Shown here piece by piece: positions 9,166 through 19,049 of a stretch of DNA of 64,000 nt. The stretch covers positions 1 through 64,000 of the forward strand of contig NZ_SDSC01000009.1 in the NCBI RefSeq assembly GCF_004117835.1, read 5' to 3'. The notes below the pieces were generated by a model that did not search any database, was not told the origin of the DNA, and saw only the letters and a list, made by a program, of their open reading frames with translations. Origin of the DNA: Macrococcus sp. DPC7161. Its GTDB lineage: Bacteria > Bacillota > Bacilli > Staphylococcales > Staphylococcaceae. The position numbers were made by a program, and so were the translations under genes. Each line of letters opens with the position of its first letter. Within the stretch, counting starts at the first letter, position 1.

Positions 9166-10065
9166 CTAACTCATTCCTTCCTCATTAGATCTAATAAATC
9201 CATTATTTTTATTTAAAATATTCATTGCTTCCACTTTAGAAACATGATTTAATCCCATCACAATCGCAACTTTTACTTGTTTATCACTTTCATAAAACAA
9301 TTCAGTTGCTTCACCTTTGTTTAATCCCGTTACCTCACCAATAATGCCAATACTTCTTTCTACAAGTTTCTCATTTGTAGGCTGTACATCAATCATTAGA
9401 TTCTGATAAACCTTACCAATACCAACCATAATGCCTGTCGATATCATATTTAAAATCAACTTCTGTGCAGTACCTGACTTTAATCTTGTTGAACCAGTTA
9501 GAATCTCTGGACCTACTGACACATCAATAGGATGCGTTGCAATCTTGCCGATAGCTGAATCTGGATTGCATGAAATTGATCCTGTTAATGCACCAACTTT
9601 ATTTGCATAATTCAAACCTCCAATAACATATGGTGTCCTACCACTCGCTGCAATACCGATGACAATATCTTTACTCGTAATATTTAAATGTCTTAAATCA
9701 CTTTCACCAAGTAAAGCATCATCTTCAGCACCTTCAACAGCAACCGTCATAGCTTTCTCACCACCAGCAATTAAACCAATCACTTGATCTGGCGTTGTAC
9801 CGAAAGTAGGGACACATTCAGCAGCATCCAACACACCTAAACGTCCACTAGTACCAGCCCCCATATAAATTAGGCGACCACCCATTTTAAACCTTTTCGT
9901 ACTCTCTTCAATTAAATCAGCAATGAGATGTTTCACTTTCTCAATAGCAATTGCAACCTTTTGATCCTCTTGATTCATCACTGTGACAAATTCAAGTGGA
10001 CTTAACGTATCAAGCGCCATCGTATGCTCATTTCTTTGTTCTGTCGCTAACTTGTTTAAATCCAT
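9166..10065 (-). CDS. murQ: N-acetylmuramic acid-6-phosphate etherase
   Basis: A 299-residue SIS-domain enzyme that cleaves the lactyl ether of MurNAc-6-phosphate to give GlcNAc-6-phosphate and D-lactate. Signature stretches are GGRLIYMGAGTSGRLGVLDA, the AEC(V)PTFG segment, GGEKAMTVAVEGAEDD and GIAASGRTPYVIGGL. It is full length. AAGGAAG precedes the ATG and the gap to mupG is 4 bases. Its product joins amino-sugar metabolism. Confidence 0.95.
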   Translation of the reverse strand: MDLNKLATEQRNEHTMALDTLSPLEFVTVMNQEDQKVAIAIEKVKHLIADLIEESTKRFKMGGRLIYMGAGTSGRLGVLDAAECVPTFGTTPDQVIGLIAGGEKAMTVAVEGAEDDALLGESDLRHLNITSKDIVIGIAASGRTPYVIGGLNYANKVGALTGSISCNPDSAIGKIATHPIDVSVGPEILTGSTRLKSGTAQKLILNMISTGIMVGIGKVYQNLMIDVQPTNEKLVERSIGIIGEVTGLNKGEATELFYESDKQVKVAIVMGLNHVSKVEAMNILNKNNGFIRSNEEGMS

Positions 10066-10069
10066 ATGC

Positions 10070-11098
10070 TCACTTCCTTACAAATTTAAATTTTGTACCA
10101 CTATCAATAAGTTCGATTAAATCTAAATCTTCTTCAATTACATTTCCAATAACATTCACAGCTTCATTTGCAGGTAAATCACATTTCGTAATTTGAAGTT
10201 CATTCATATATCTGCCATATAAATGATTATCTAAAGTAATTGAACCTTTACTACGTTCGATACAATGATTTGGAACAACTTCATCTTTAAATAACTTTCT
10301 GTGATCCTTTGACCTAACAACATCACGAGCAACATCCAGACGATTATAATGAACCATATCAAATAAATAATCATAGCCATTATCAATCTCAGCTCTCAAC
10401 ATTAGACAATCACCAGTTATATAATCACTTAACACATCCATCTCAAAATCATTAATTGCTGTATCACCAATCACAACGATATCAACAAGCATATCCTTTA
10501 ACTGTTTGTATGCAATAATCTGCTTCAAATCTCTATGATTCTCAACAGTAGGCAACCCTTTACAAACCGGACCCCTTAAATCACTTCCACAAACAAACGC
10601 TAACAGATTCACATCAGGAAAATCCCTTTTCAATTCAGCATTCTGTTTATAAAAGAAATCAGCATCCAACCCAGTTTCAGGACGTGGATAATAATTATGC
10701 ATCACAATCACTTTCGAGTAATCAAAGTGCATATCCTTTAAACCTCTGAGAACACTTAATGCATCTGTACTTGCATTTAAAACAACTTTTGAATGCTTAC
10801 TCCAATTTACAATTCGCTCCAAATCATCAGACTCGTCAAATCGAACTGCATCAAACCCTAACTGATCTTCATCATTTATTCTTGCTTCAATTTCATCAAA
10901 AATTCTAGGATTAATATCAACAATTAAAGTCGCTTCATTCCCAACGAAATTCTTTAAATCTTTCAATAATTGAAACTTGTCATTGATATCCTCTTCAGGA
11001 ATTTGTAATGAAGTAAAGATTGTATTAAATCCCTTGTCTAACATCTTTCGAATGTACGCTGTATCTATGTTACTTAAATAAACTGAGAATCCTAGCAA
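10070..11098 (-). CDS. mupG: 6-phospho-N-acetylmuramidase (DUF871 family)
   Basis: A 342-residue protein matching the MupG/DUF871 family: N-terminal TIM-barrel (GFSVYLSNIDTAYIRKML, IFTSLQIPEE, VIVMHNYYPRPETGLD) and a small C-terminal beta domain. MupG hydrolyses cytoplasmic MurNAc-6P-GlcNAc, the product of MurP transport, to MurNAc-6P and GlcNAc. It is first in the operon. The start codon is TTG at 11098, with AGGAGATG upstream. Order and content match the S. aureus mupG-murQ-murP-murR locus. Confidence 0.92.
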   Translation of the reverse strand: MLGFSVYLSNIDTAYIRKMLDKGFNTIFTSLQIPEEDINDKFQLLKDLKNFVGNEATLIVDINPRIFDEIEARINDEDQLGFDAVRFDESDDLERIVNWSKHSKVVLNASTDALSVLRGLKDMHFDYSKVIVMHNYYPRPETGLDADFFYKQNAELKRDFPDVNLLAFVCGSDLRGPVCKGLPTVENHRDLKQIIAYKQLKDMLVDIVVIGDTAINDFEMDVLSDYITGDCLMLRAEIDNGYDYLFDMVHYNRLDVARDVVRSKDHRKLFKDEVVPNHCIERSKGSITLDNHLYGRYMNELQITKCDLPANEAVNVIGNVIEEDLDLIELIDSGTKFKFVRK

Positions 11099-11116
11099 GT
11101 AATCATCTCCTACGTT

Positions 11117-11159
11117 TGTAATCGGTTACATTATAACATTTCAAGAAATTAAATTTCAA
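11117..11159 (-). promoter_or_regulatory. mur operon promoter with perfect cre and an operator-like palindrome
   Basis: On the minus strand: -35 TTGAAA (11159-11154), 18-base spacer, -10 TATAAT (11135-11130). The cre site TGTAACCGATTACA (11130-11117) matches the 14-base CcpA consensus at every position and starts at the -10, a repressing position. GAAATTAAATTTC (11145-11157), a perfect 13-base palindrome, overlaps the -35 and could be a MurR operator. The operator assignment is inferred. Confidence 0.8.
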
Positions 11160-11210
11160 TATATGTTTTTATTTAACTATAAAAAGAAATAATATTTCAA
11201 TAAAAACCAA

Positions 11211-11239
11211 TAAAAAAGATCCAAATAAATGGATCTTTA
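11211..11239 (-). terminator. Terminator downstream of the 173-residue membrane protein gene
   Basis: AAAGATCC (11215-11222) pairs with GGATCTTT (11231-11238). The minus-strand continuation is UUUUUUAUUGG. It separates the 11327-11848 gene from the mur promoter. Confidence 0.8.
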
Positions 11240-11326
11240 AAACGGAAACAAAACTCATTTATTCTTGTATTAATATTTCTAAAAATTATTTCTTATAAAC
11301 CTTTGAATCAAATATTTAAAAATTGA

Positions 11327-11848
11327 TTACTCTTCTTTCCCATCCTTAAACCCTTCATACCCTTTGAAAAATGTCTTTCCACCCTCATAGTCCGTTACGC
11401 CACTCCAGCTACCAATACTAACTTTTTTACATTTAGGTACTTTCACCCAAGTGTTTTCATCGCACGAAAACATATAAGTATCTTTGTTCGTATATACATT
11501 TACGTAATAAATATAGCTATCTTTCGGTCGGTTAAATCTTGAGATTAAAGGTGCGATTCCATAAATGGTTTCTTCACGTTCAATTCTTTTATAATCTGGG
11601 CTATAAATCGTTTTAGCAGTCATCTCCCCTAGTCGTCTTGAATCTTCTTCAGTCGGACTTGACCAATAATTACCGATTTCTTTATAAATTAATATTGTTA
11701 GTGCTGGCAGTAACAATATCGACATAATAATCATATAAAATGTTTGTAATTTTATTTTCAGTTTTGCTAATTTGTGCATAAGTTTCGCGACTAAAAAAAT
11801 GAACAAACTGCATATAATGATACCAACTGCAATTAGAATATATTCCAT
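11327..11848 (-). CDS. Membrane-anchored protein, unknown function
   Basis: 173 residues. Two hydrophobic helices (about 3-25 and 33-56) are followed by a soluble domain of about 115 residues with many aromatic and charged positions (DSYIYYVNVYTNKDTYMFSCDENTW). The start ATG has GGAGG at a good distance. I do not recognise the family. It stands alone between two terminators on the same strand as the mur operon. Confidence 0.65.
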   Translation of the reverse strand: MEYILIAVGIIICSLFIFLVAKLMHKLAKLKIKLQTFYMIIMSILLLPALTILIYKEIGNYWSSPTEEDSRRLGEMTAKTIYSPDYKRIEREETIYGIAPLISRFNRPKDSYIYYVNVYTNKDTYMFSCDENTWVKVPKCKKVSIGSWSGVTDYEGGKTFFKGYEGFKDGKEE

Positions 11849-11923
11849 AATATTCCTCCTTTTGATTTATAATATCACAATTTACAAGGTGTGTTATTGA
11901 TTCGTCTTAGTAATAAAAAAAAT

Positions 11924-11953
11924 AAACAGGAGTTCAAATTTGAACTCCTGTTT
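11924..11953 (-). terminator. Terminator downstream of the MazG-like gene
   Basis: A fully palindromic 30-base sequence with arms AAACAGGAGTTCAA and TTGAACTCCTGTTT. On the minus strand it is followed by AUUUUUUUU. It lies about 95 bases after the MazG-like stop codon. Confidence 0.85.
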
Positions 11954-12048
11954 ACTATACAAACTTCTATAATTTCTACTTTTTGTTTATCAAATACTTA
12001 AGCCGTTTTTGCACTCTTATTATTATTAATAGTAAATTAACATAGCAT

Positions 12049-12342
12049 TTAAATTTTATACTTCTCCCCATTCTTCTTAACTTTCTCTCTAATTATCTCT
12101 TCAATATCAAAGCCCATTTCTTCTGCCAATTGAATGCCATAGATAAATACATCAGCTAATTCTTCTGCAATATTTTCTCTATTCTTTTCAACAGCCTCTT
12201 CACTTGAGATCCATTGAAAATTTTCTAATAACTCAGCCGCTTCTAATGACAATGAAAGTGATAAGTCTTTTGGATTATGATATTGATTCCAGTTTCTTTC
12301 TGCTCTAAATTGATTGATTAAATCAATTATTTCTTTATTCAT
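12049..12342 (-). CDS. MazG-like nucleotide pyrophosphohydrolase
   Basis: A 97-residue all-alpha NTP pyrophosphatase of the MazG/RS21-C6 type. The metal-binding pattern ExxE...ExxD is intact: E34 and E37 in LEAAELLENFQW, then E61 and D64 in AEELADVFIYG. Such enzymes hydrolyse (d)NTPs, often non-canonical ones, to the monophosphate. It is transcribed divergently from the nuclease-helicase at 12406 with only 63 bases between them. That suggests shared control and a possible joint role in defence or nucleotide stress. The biological substrate cannot be read from the sequence. Confidence 0.82.
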   Translation of the reverse strand: MNKEIIDLINQFRAERNWNQYHNPKDLSLSLSLEAAELLENFQWISSEEAVEKNRENIAEELADVFIYGIQLAEEMGFDIEEIIREKVKKNGEKYKI

Positions 12343-12405
12343 TATCTACACATCCTTTTAGAATATTATATAATATTTTTAACTGAAATTTACAGGAGTG
12401 ATTGA

Positions 12406-14343
12406 ATGATAGTCTATGAAGCGACAAAAAAAGAGTTTTTAAAAGATGTTTATGATGAAACACTTGTAAATAATATTATCAATAACTACAAAGCAAAAAT
12501 CGGGAATATAAATGAACGAGAAGTACGTTCATGGGATAATTCAATGCAATATATGCACAATGTTATGATGGATCCTGAAATTCCTGAAGACTCTGGTGTT
12601 GCTATCGAATTCAAAATCCCCTATACATCTAAGCGTGTTGATTTTTTAATCAGTGGTAAAGATGATATCAACGCTAATGTAGTAGTTGTAGAATTAAAAC
12701 AATGGAATAGCGTTGAAAAAGTTGATAAAGAAGGCATCGTTCGCACTAGATTCCAACATGGTTATGCGGAAACAACACACCCATCATATCAAGCTTGGTC
12801 TTATGCTTCATTAATTGAAGACTATAACCAAACTGTACAAAATGAAAACATAAAACTAATACCATCTGCATATTTACATAACTATATATCTGATATAGAA
12901 AAAGGTGATCCATTATTAGATAAAAGTTATTCATTCTATGTTGATAAAGCACCAATCTTTACAAAAGGACAGTCTGCGAAATTAAGAGCTTTTATTAAAA
13001 AATATATTAAATACGGAGATAATAAAGAAGGTATTTATAAAATAGAAAATGGGAAAATCAAGCCTTCAAAATCTCTACAGGATACATTATCAAGTATGTT
13101 AAAAGGTAATCAAGAATTTATTATGATTGATGACCAAAAGTTAATATATGAAACAGCTTTACAACTTGCAAATAAAGCTATTAGAACAAATACAAGACAA
13201 ACATTAGTTGTTAAAGGTGGTCCAGGTACAGGTAAGTCAGTATTAGCAATTAATTTACTCGTAGAATTAACTCGTAGATCAATGGTCGTACAATATGTTA
13301 CAAAAAACTCAGCACCAAGAGATGTATATTCAATAAAATTGAAAGGTGATTATCGAAAAACACAAATAGACAACCTATTCAAAGGCAGCGGCAGTTACTA
13401 TAATGCACCAGAAAGTGAATTTGATGCATTAATAGTCGATGAATCACATCGATTAAATGCAAAATCCGGCCTATTTTCAAATCTAGGTGAAAATCAAATT
13501 AAAGAAATCATCTTTTCATCCAAATTCTCACTTTTCTTTATAGATGAACATCAAAAAGTAACTCTAAAAGATATCGGATCAATAGAAAACATCAAAAAGT
13601 ATGCGGAAGAATTGAACAGTGAAATAACAGAAATGGAACTACAATCACAATTCAGATGTAATGGCTCAGACGGTTATTTAGCATGGGTAGATAACTTACT
13701 TGAAATCAGAAAAACAGCAAATGATAATGGATTCGAAGGTTTTGACTATGATTTAAGAGTATTTGATAACCCACAATTAATGTATGAAGAAATCCAAAAA
13801 CTTAATTTAATAAATAATAAAGCAAGAATGCTAGCAGGATATTGTTGGGAATGGAAAAAAGAAGGTAAAGATAACTCAAATGTTAAAGACATAGAAATTC
13901 CAGAATACAATTTTGAAATGAGTTGGAACTTATCTAGTAAAGAACCATGGGCAATTGGTAAAAATTCAGTTAATGAAATCGGATGTATCCATACCACACA
14001 AGGGTTAGAATTTGATTATGTTGGTGTAATCATTGGTGATGATTTAAGATTTGAAGATGGTAAAGTCATTACTGATTTCACAAAACGTGCTAAAACAGAT
14101 AAATCGCTCAATGGAATCAAAAGTGGTATAAAAAAAGATAAAGAATACTATACAAAAGCAGCTGATGATATCATTAGAAATACATATAGAACCTTACTCA
14201 CAAGAGGACAAAAAGGATGCTTTATCTATTGTACAGATTATGCACTCAACCAACATATACAAACGAAAATCAAACAAATGCAATATACATACCAATTATT
14301 TAGCCAGACAATGTACGTTGCAGAAGATTTTGAGGAATATTAA
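12406..14343 (+). CDS. Nuclease-helicase with DUF2075 / Schlafen-type helicase domain
   Basis: 645 residues. N-terminal region (about 60-130) fits a PD-(D/E)XK nuclease: D79 in KRVDFLISG, then E96-x-K98 in VVVELKQW. The helicase part has Walker A GGPGTGKS (271-278), a DESH Walker B (345-348), LQSQFRCNGSDGYLAWVDNLL, HTTQGLEFDYVGVIIGDD and a motif VI-like NTYRTLLTRGQKG, the layout of DUF2075 proteins. AGGAG precedes the ATG. A nuclease joined to a superfamily 1-like motor suggests nucleic-acid restriction. Its position beside MazG and a large DUF1998 helicase supports a defence role, by inference. Confidence 0.82.
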   Translation: MIVYEATKKEFLKDVYDETLVNNIINNYKAKIGNINEREVRSWDNSMQYMHNVMMDPEIPEDSGVAIEFKIPYTSKRVDFLISGKDDINANVVVVELKQWNSVEKVDKEGIVRTRFQHGYAETTHPSYQAWSYASLIEDYNQTVQNENIKLIPSAYLHNYISDIEKGDPLLDKSYSFYVDKAPIFTKGQSAKLRAFIKKYIKYGDNKEGIYKIENGKIKPSKSLQDTLSSMLKGNQEFIMIDDQKLIYETALQLANKAIRTNTRQTLVVKGGPGTGKSVLAINLLVELTRRSMVVQYVTKNSAPRDVYSIKLKGDYRKTQIDNLFKGSGSYYNAPESEFDALIVDESHRLNAKSGLFSNLGENQIKEIIFSSKFSLFFIDEHQKVTLKDIGSIENIKKYAEELNSEITEMELQSQFRCNGSDGYLAWVDNLLEIRKTANDNGFEGFDYDLRVFDNPQLMYEEIQKLNLINNKARMLAGYCWEWKKEGKDNSNVKDIEIPEYNFEMSWNLSSKEPWAIGKNSVNEIGCIHTTQGLEFDYVGVIIGDDLRFEDGKVITDFTKRAKTDKSLNGIKSGIKKDKEYYTKAADDIIRNTYRTLLTRGQKGCFIYCTDYALNQHIQTKIKQMQYTYQLFSQTMYVAEDFEEY

Positions 14344-14468
14344 ATACAAATATAATGCATAAAATTAACCTACTAAGATTCAATATATGATATCTTAGTA
14401 GGTTTAAAATTAGTAATTTATTATGAAGATAAACTATATAGCAATATTAATAAATAATTATTACATAA

Positions 14469-17400
14469 TTAAAACATCTCCCCTGTAATCGATTCAATTG
14501 TTTTGATAATTTCTTTTCTTGATAATTTATCATGGAATTTCTGATTTTGATAATTTCTTAAACAATGATAACATGATGAATCTTCATCGCATTCACAATT
14601 TTTCAATTTGTCTTTAGCAGTTCTAAATATTTCTTCGATAAGTGATTCATTCTTAGAATCAAATAATCTTTTTACATGACCAGCACCGCCAGGAACATTG
14701 TCAAACAAAACAATATTAGTTTTTTGTACATCTTTATCGAAGAATACTTCAGTAGTACCTGAAATGTCTTTTCTTTCAATATGTAAAGTAGTACTAATAC
14801 TATCAAGCAACGCATGCAGTAAACCGATTCTCGAAGTAATATCTAGTACAATGTCTAATTCTATTACTAGTACATCTGTTTTAAAAATATGACCTAATTG
14901 AATATCTTTCGTTACTTTACCATCACATTTATATCCGTACTTATTCTTATGACTTTTAACCCCTTTTTCATGATTAACTGTGTAACCACATTCTTCACAA
15001 GTTCTAAAATTAACTTTACTAACTAGCATTAATTCATCATTTTTAGAAGACTTAATTTTTATACCGTATTTCAAGAATTTTTCTTCTACTTCCACCGAAG
15101 AATTACCTACATAAAAAACATCACTTCTTGGACTTGAAATAGGTGGTAGATCTTTTGCTACTTTTGATTCGTATTCTGCTGTAAATCCTTGTCTAGGAAC
15201 TAGCATTACTTCTAATCGACCATTTAAGTTAGATCCACATAAACGACAAGTCTTTAGATTATCTTTCTTTTCTAATAACGCAATATTAATGTGCTTACAA
15301 CTAGCCTTTGTACATTGTACAAGTGCATATTCTTCTAACTTTATAGCCTTGTTTCGTTGTAAATTAATATATCTGCTTGTATAGATTTTTCCATCTGCGA
15401 TAACTTGAGAACCTGGAGCATACTCACTGATTGCTTGACTTAAATCTCTTGTTAACCTTAGTTTTTTCAAATTGTTATTTGTATTCAATTCTACTGTATC
15501 AACTGGAAATCCATATTTAGGCAATACATTTTTTCTACTAAGATATGATATTATTCTTTCTTCTTCAAGACTTCTTCTTGCTTTTTCCACATTATTAATT
15601 TCGAGAATATCGTATTTTCTATTTTTAGAATTGATGTGTGCATCTATAATATTTTCTAATTCTTCTATTTCTGATTTGTATAAAATGTATTCTTGCATTA
15701 TAGATGATTCATCTGTTTTTATTATTTCAAAATATACATCTAAGTAATCCAAAGATTTCTCAGGACAAACTGATTTCATCTTTTTTCTTAATACACTCTC
15801 GTTTTCTTTAATAAATTCTAATAATAATGTGATTGTCTTTTCATCAAATAAATTTTTTACCTTAGAGAATGATTCAGGATTTGCTCTCCAAAACTCAGAA
15901 AGAACGACTGCATTTAAATGTCTATTCAATATTTTTTTATTGTTTCTATCAAATATTGGTGGTGTTATTTTCCCTCTAATCATATCAAGTGGATATTTGA
16001 AATAATTTAAATCGTGACTCGAATTTGCACAGAAAGTCAATATAAATGCTGCTGCGTCTGCACTTCTTCCAGCCCTTCCAGCTCTTTGAACATAGTTAGC
16101 AGGTGAAGGTGGAGTGTTTCTCATAAAAACTGTCTCTAAGTCACCAACATCTACACCCATTTCAAAAGTTGTAGAGCAACTTAGTATATTGATTTTCTTA
16201 TCGATAAAGTTTCTTTGATATTCTTTAGCAGTATGAGGATCTATTTGAGCGGTATGCTCTTTAATAATCAATCCTTCTAAATAATTATCAGAATAGATGT
16301 TGCTATAATGTATGTTTTCAGAAATTGACATAGGACTTTCTTTCTTTGTTAATCCTTCATTTAAACAATGGATACAGATGTTATTCATTTTATAATGCTG
16401 CGTTTTTCTACAAGTATCACATTGAAATATTTCAGCATTTCTTTTATCTCTAATAATAATTTTAAAACGATTAATTTTATAGTTGCTTTCATTAAACTGT
16501 TCTAATTGATTATGTGTATTACTAAAATGATAAACAAAACCATTCAAAAATTCTTCTAGACTCGTTTCTGTCCCAAATATTTGTTCATTCATATTTTCAC
16601 TAAGTAAATTTCTCATACCTTTTAGAAATTTTTTAGATTTTTTAAATGAATCAATTTCAAAATTATATCCATTACTATTTTTCGTTCTAAATATATCTAC
16701 TAAGTCACTATCTGAAAAATTCACAGGCGTTGTCACTGCATGCTTATCTATAAAAGGTTTCATTATATAATTGTATATTCTAATATTTTCTTCTCTACTG
16801 AGATTTTCATTGAGTTCCATAAAATCATCTGTCTCAAAGTCAATATACATGTCAATCAAACCTAAATTTTTCAAACTATTTCTGTCACGAGCAACGAACT
16901 CATATAATAATATTTTATCTGCAATGATTTCCACATTTTCATTAATATCATAAAATTTCATATGCTCTTTTACTTGGTTAGAAAGTATATTTTTAATATC
17001 AACGTATTTATAAGCGTTATTCGTGTTTATTAATTTTTCTTCTTTTGCTATATCTAATGACTTTAACAACAATTTCTTAGATAATATCGCATTATGTCTA
17101 TCTTCAAAATACGATGCAAAATGCGCTGCTTGTTGTCTGCTATCAGAAAACACTAAAAACTGCTTAGGATATTCTACTTTGTTTGTTACTATATTTTTTT
17201 GATTTTGACTAAAAATAGAAGGTTTCATCACTTTATTTTCAATATTTTTTATTTTTCCTGGAATTATTTTATACAAGCTTGAAGCAACAACACTCGTTGA
17301 TGCTCTTTTCCCGAAATAAAAACTTTGTACTAATCCTTTATTATTAAAAGCGTTACATGAAATGCATGTAGAAATTTTTTCGCCATTATTTTTTATTTTT

Positions 17401-19046
17401 TTAACTAAGTAGTATTCAGTTGATTTTTCATTGTTTGTAACTTGTTTGATAGGCACAACTTGACCTCTATCAGTGTAGAAATGATAAATTTCATACTCTT
17501 TGATTGATAGATAATCAATATTTTTAGTTAGCATATATGTTTGAGGATTCTCTAATTCTTTATCTTGTACAAATTTTCCAGTTTCTATATTACCCGTTAA
17601 GTAGATTTGTCCACAATACTGACAAACAGAGATTTCATAAAAATTTATTCCATCACTATCATTTTTAACTGGCTTTAACCTTACTTCTGGATTTGGACCA
17701 AATTTTACAAAACAGCCTTCAAGCGTTCTAATAAACATATGGTATTTTGAATCGAAAGGTTTCACACCATTGCGTTCTGCTTTCGATGCAATATCTACAA
17801 ATATTTCTAATCGTTTATCTGTTATATCGTGTTGTTCAATAATATAATTAATAGAAGGATTCTCTTTAATTGTATTTCTAACATCATAGTAGAACTTATC
17901 TTTCGTTACAATATCAAATAAAATTTCCGAAATACTGTCGTATATTGTATCGTTGTTAAAATGTTTTTTATAAATATTTTTTATTTCTTTAACATCTTCA
18001 ATTTTACTATGAATTTCTTTATAAAATTCTTCTGGTAACATTTCTACATTTTCTGGTGCTTCAATACTTTCTCTTTCTGCAAATAATATAGAATCATGAT
18101 CAAAAGCATTACTGTTTGTTAAATTATTAGCATAATCTACAATTTTATCTACAGAATTCTTATCGCCTAAAGTCGCACTCGTTAATATATATTTGATAGG
18201 GTGCAGAGGTTTTATTGCTACTCTCAAGCGAGAAAGTAGCATAGATACTTCAATTCCTAGTGATCCGTAATAAGTATGGGCTTCATCTAATACAATATTT
18301 CTCCAATGATTCGAATTTTCTCCTTCAAAGAATGTTTTGTCATCAGGTCTAAGAAGTAGATATTCTAACATTGAGTAGTTTGTTATTATTATATTTGGTG
18401 GTTCAGCTTTCATTGCTTCCCTTGAGATTAATTCATTTTTAAGTGGTTCTTTACCTTCAATTTCTTTATATACATCATAAGCTTTCTTTTGAGTATTCTC
18501 TGTTTCACCAGTATAAATACCGTATGTAATATCAGGATAATTTTTTAAGTAAGATCTTATCCTTTTAATCTGGTCTGTTGCGAGTGCATTCATAGGATAA
18601 ATAATCAGCGTTCTTACACCAGGCGAAAGTGTACCTGCTTCTTTTTCTTTCATCAATTCATTCAATATAGGATATAAAAACGATTCCGTTTTACCTGAAC
18701 CTGTACCCGTTGTAATAACTGCACTGCGTTGATTTGTAGAGATTAAATCAATTGCTTTCTCTTGATGAAGATATAAAGGTCTATCTAAATATATAGCTTT
18801 ATTTTGTTCAGTATTCAACTTTCTATATTCACTGCTTAATACATTTAAATCAATCAACTCATTTAAAGTTTTACCTTTTAAAAATGAGTCTGTAACATCA
18901 AGAAATGGTCCATTCCCTAATTGTTCTTCATCTAAAGCTTTTATAAATAATTCATTAATTTCAGAGTCATTAATAAATCTAGATGTTTTAATATAGTTTT
19001 TATAATTGATTAATATTTCATCGACTGATTTTAATGGTGTGAACAT
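14469..19046 (-). CDS. Large DEAH helicase with DUF1998-type C-terminus, defence-type
   Basis: 1525 residues. Superfamily 2 motifs: Walker A GTGSGKT (114-120), YPMNALATDQ, DEAH (254-257), SAT (290-292), and in the second RecA domain FEMGVDVGDLE and QRAGRAGR. Many Cys pairs (CQYCG, CISC, CDTC...CIHC, CRLCG, CEECG) suggest several zinc ribbons. The C-terminus has LLHALLDSIS, LFDNVPGGAGH and a Cys cluster ending CYHCLRNYQNQ, typical of DUF1998. This is the layout of DruE of Druantia and of DrmA/DrmB of DISARM, and of the shorter MrfA repair helicase. It is 3 bases downstream of the 917-residue gene, with AGGAG inside that gene's end. Exact system unknown. Confidence 0.85.
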   Translation of the reverse strand: MFTPLKSVDEILINYKNYIKTSRFINDSEINELFIKALDEEQLGNGPFLDVTDSFLKGKTLNELIDLNVLSSEYRKLNTEQNKAIYLDRPLYLHQEKAIDLISTNQRSAVITTGTGSGKTESFLYPILNELMKEKEAGTLSPGVRTLIIYPMNALATDQIKRIRSYLKNYPDITYGIYTGETENTQKKAYDVYKEIEGKEPLKNELISREAMKAEPPNIIITNYSMLEYLLLRPDDKTFFEGENSNHWRNIVLDEAHTYYGSLGIEVSMLLSRLRVAIKPLHPIKYILTSATLGDKNSVDKIVDYANNLTNSNAFDHDSILFAERESIEAPENVEMLPEEFYKEIHSKIEDVKEIKNIYKKHFNNDTIYDSISEILFDIVTKDKFYYDVRNTIKENPSINYIIEQHDITDKRLEIFVDIASKAERNGVKPFDSKYHMFIRTLEGCFVKFGPNPEVRLKPVKNDSDGINFYEISVCQYCGQIYLTGNIETGKFVQDKELENPQTYMLTKNIDYLSIKEYEIYHFYTDRGQVVPIKQVTNNEKSTEYYLVKKIKNNGEKISTCISCNAFNNKGLVQSFYFGKRASTSVVASSLYKIIPGKIKNIENKVMKPSIFSQNQKNIVTNKVEYPKQFLVFSDSRQQAAHFASYFEDRHNAILSKKLLLKSLDIAKEEKLINTNNAYKYVDIKNILSNQVKEHMKFYDINENVEIIADKILLYEFVARDRNSLKNLGLIDMYIDFETDDFMELNENLSREENIRIYNYIMKPFIDKHAVTTPVNFSDSDLVDIFRTKNSNGYNFEIDSFKKSKKFLKGMRNLLSENMNEQIFGTETSLEEFLNGFVYHFSNTHNQLEQFNESNYKINRFKIIIRDKRNAEIFQCDTCRKTQHYKMNNICIHCLNEGLTKKESPMSISENIHYSNIYSDNYLEGLIIKEHTAQIDPHTAKEYQRNFIDKKINILSCSTTFEMGVDVGDLETVFMRNTPPSPANYVQRAGRAGRSADAAAFILTFCANSSHDLNYFKYPLDMIRGKITPPIFDRNNKKILNRHLNAVVLSEFWRANPESFSKVKNLFDEKTITLLLEFIKENESVLRKKMKSVCPEKSLDYLDVYFEIIKTDESSIMQEYILYKSEIEELENIIDAHINSKNRKYDILEINNVEKARRSLEEERIISYLSRKNVLPKYGFPVDTVELNTNNNLKKLRLTRDLSQAISEYAPGSQVIADGKIYTSRYINLQRNKAIKLEEYALVQCTKASCKHINIALLEKKDNLKTCRLCGSNLNGRLEVMLVPRQGFTAEYESKVAKDLPPISSPRSDVFYVGNSSVEVEEKFLKYGIKIKSSKNDELMLVSKVNFRTCEECGYTVNHEKGVKSHKNKYGYKCDGKVTKDIQLGHIFKTDVLVIELDIVLDITSRIGLLHALLDSISTTLHIERKDISGTTEVFFDKDVQKTNIVLFDNVPGGAGHVKRLFDSKNESLIEEIFRTAKDKLKNCECDEDSSCYHCLRNYQNQKFHDKLSRKEIIKTIESITGEMF

Positions 19047-19049
19047 AGA

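Noticed and set aside
14469-19046. The large helicase as MrfA-type repair helicase
   Set aside because: Not excluded, but it is about twice the length of MrfA, has extra zinc-ribbon regions and is coupled to a large unknown gene, which fits defence helicases better.
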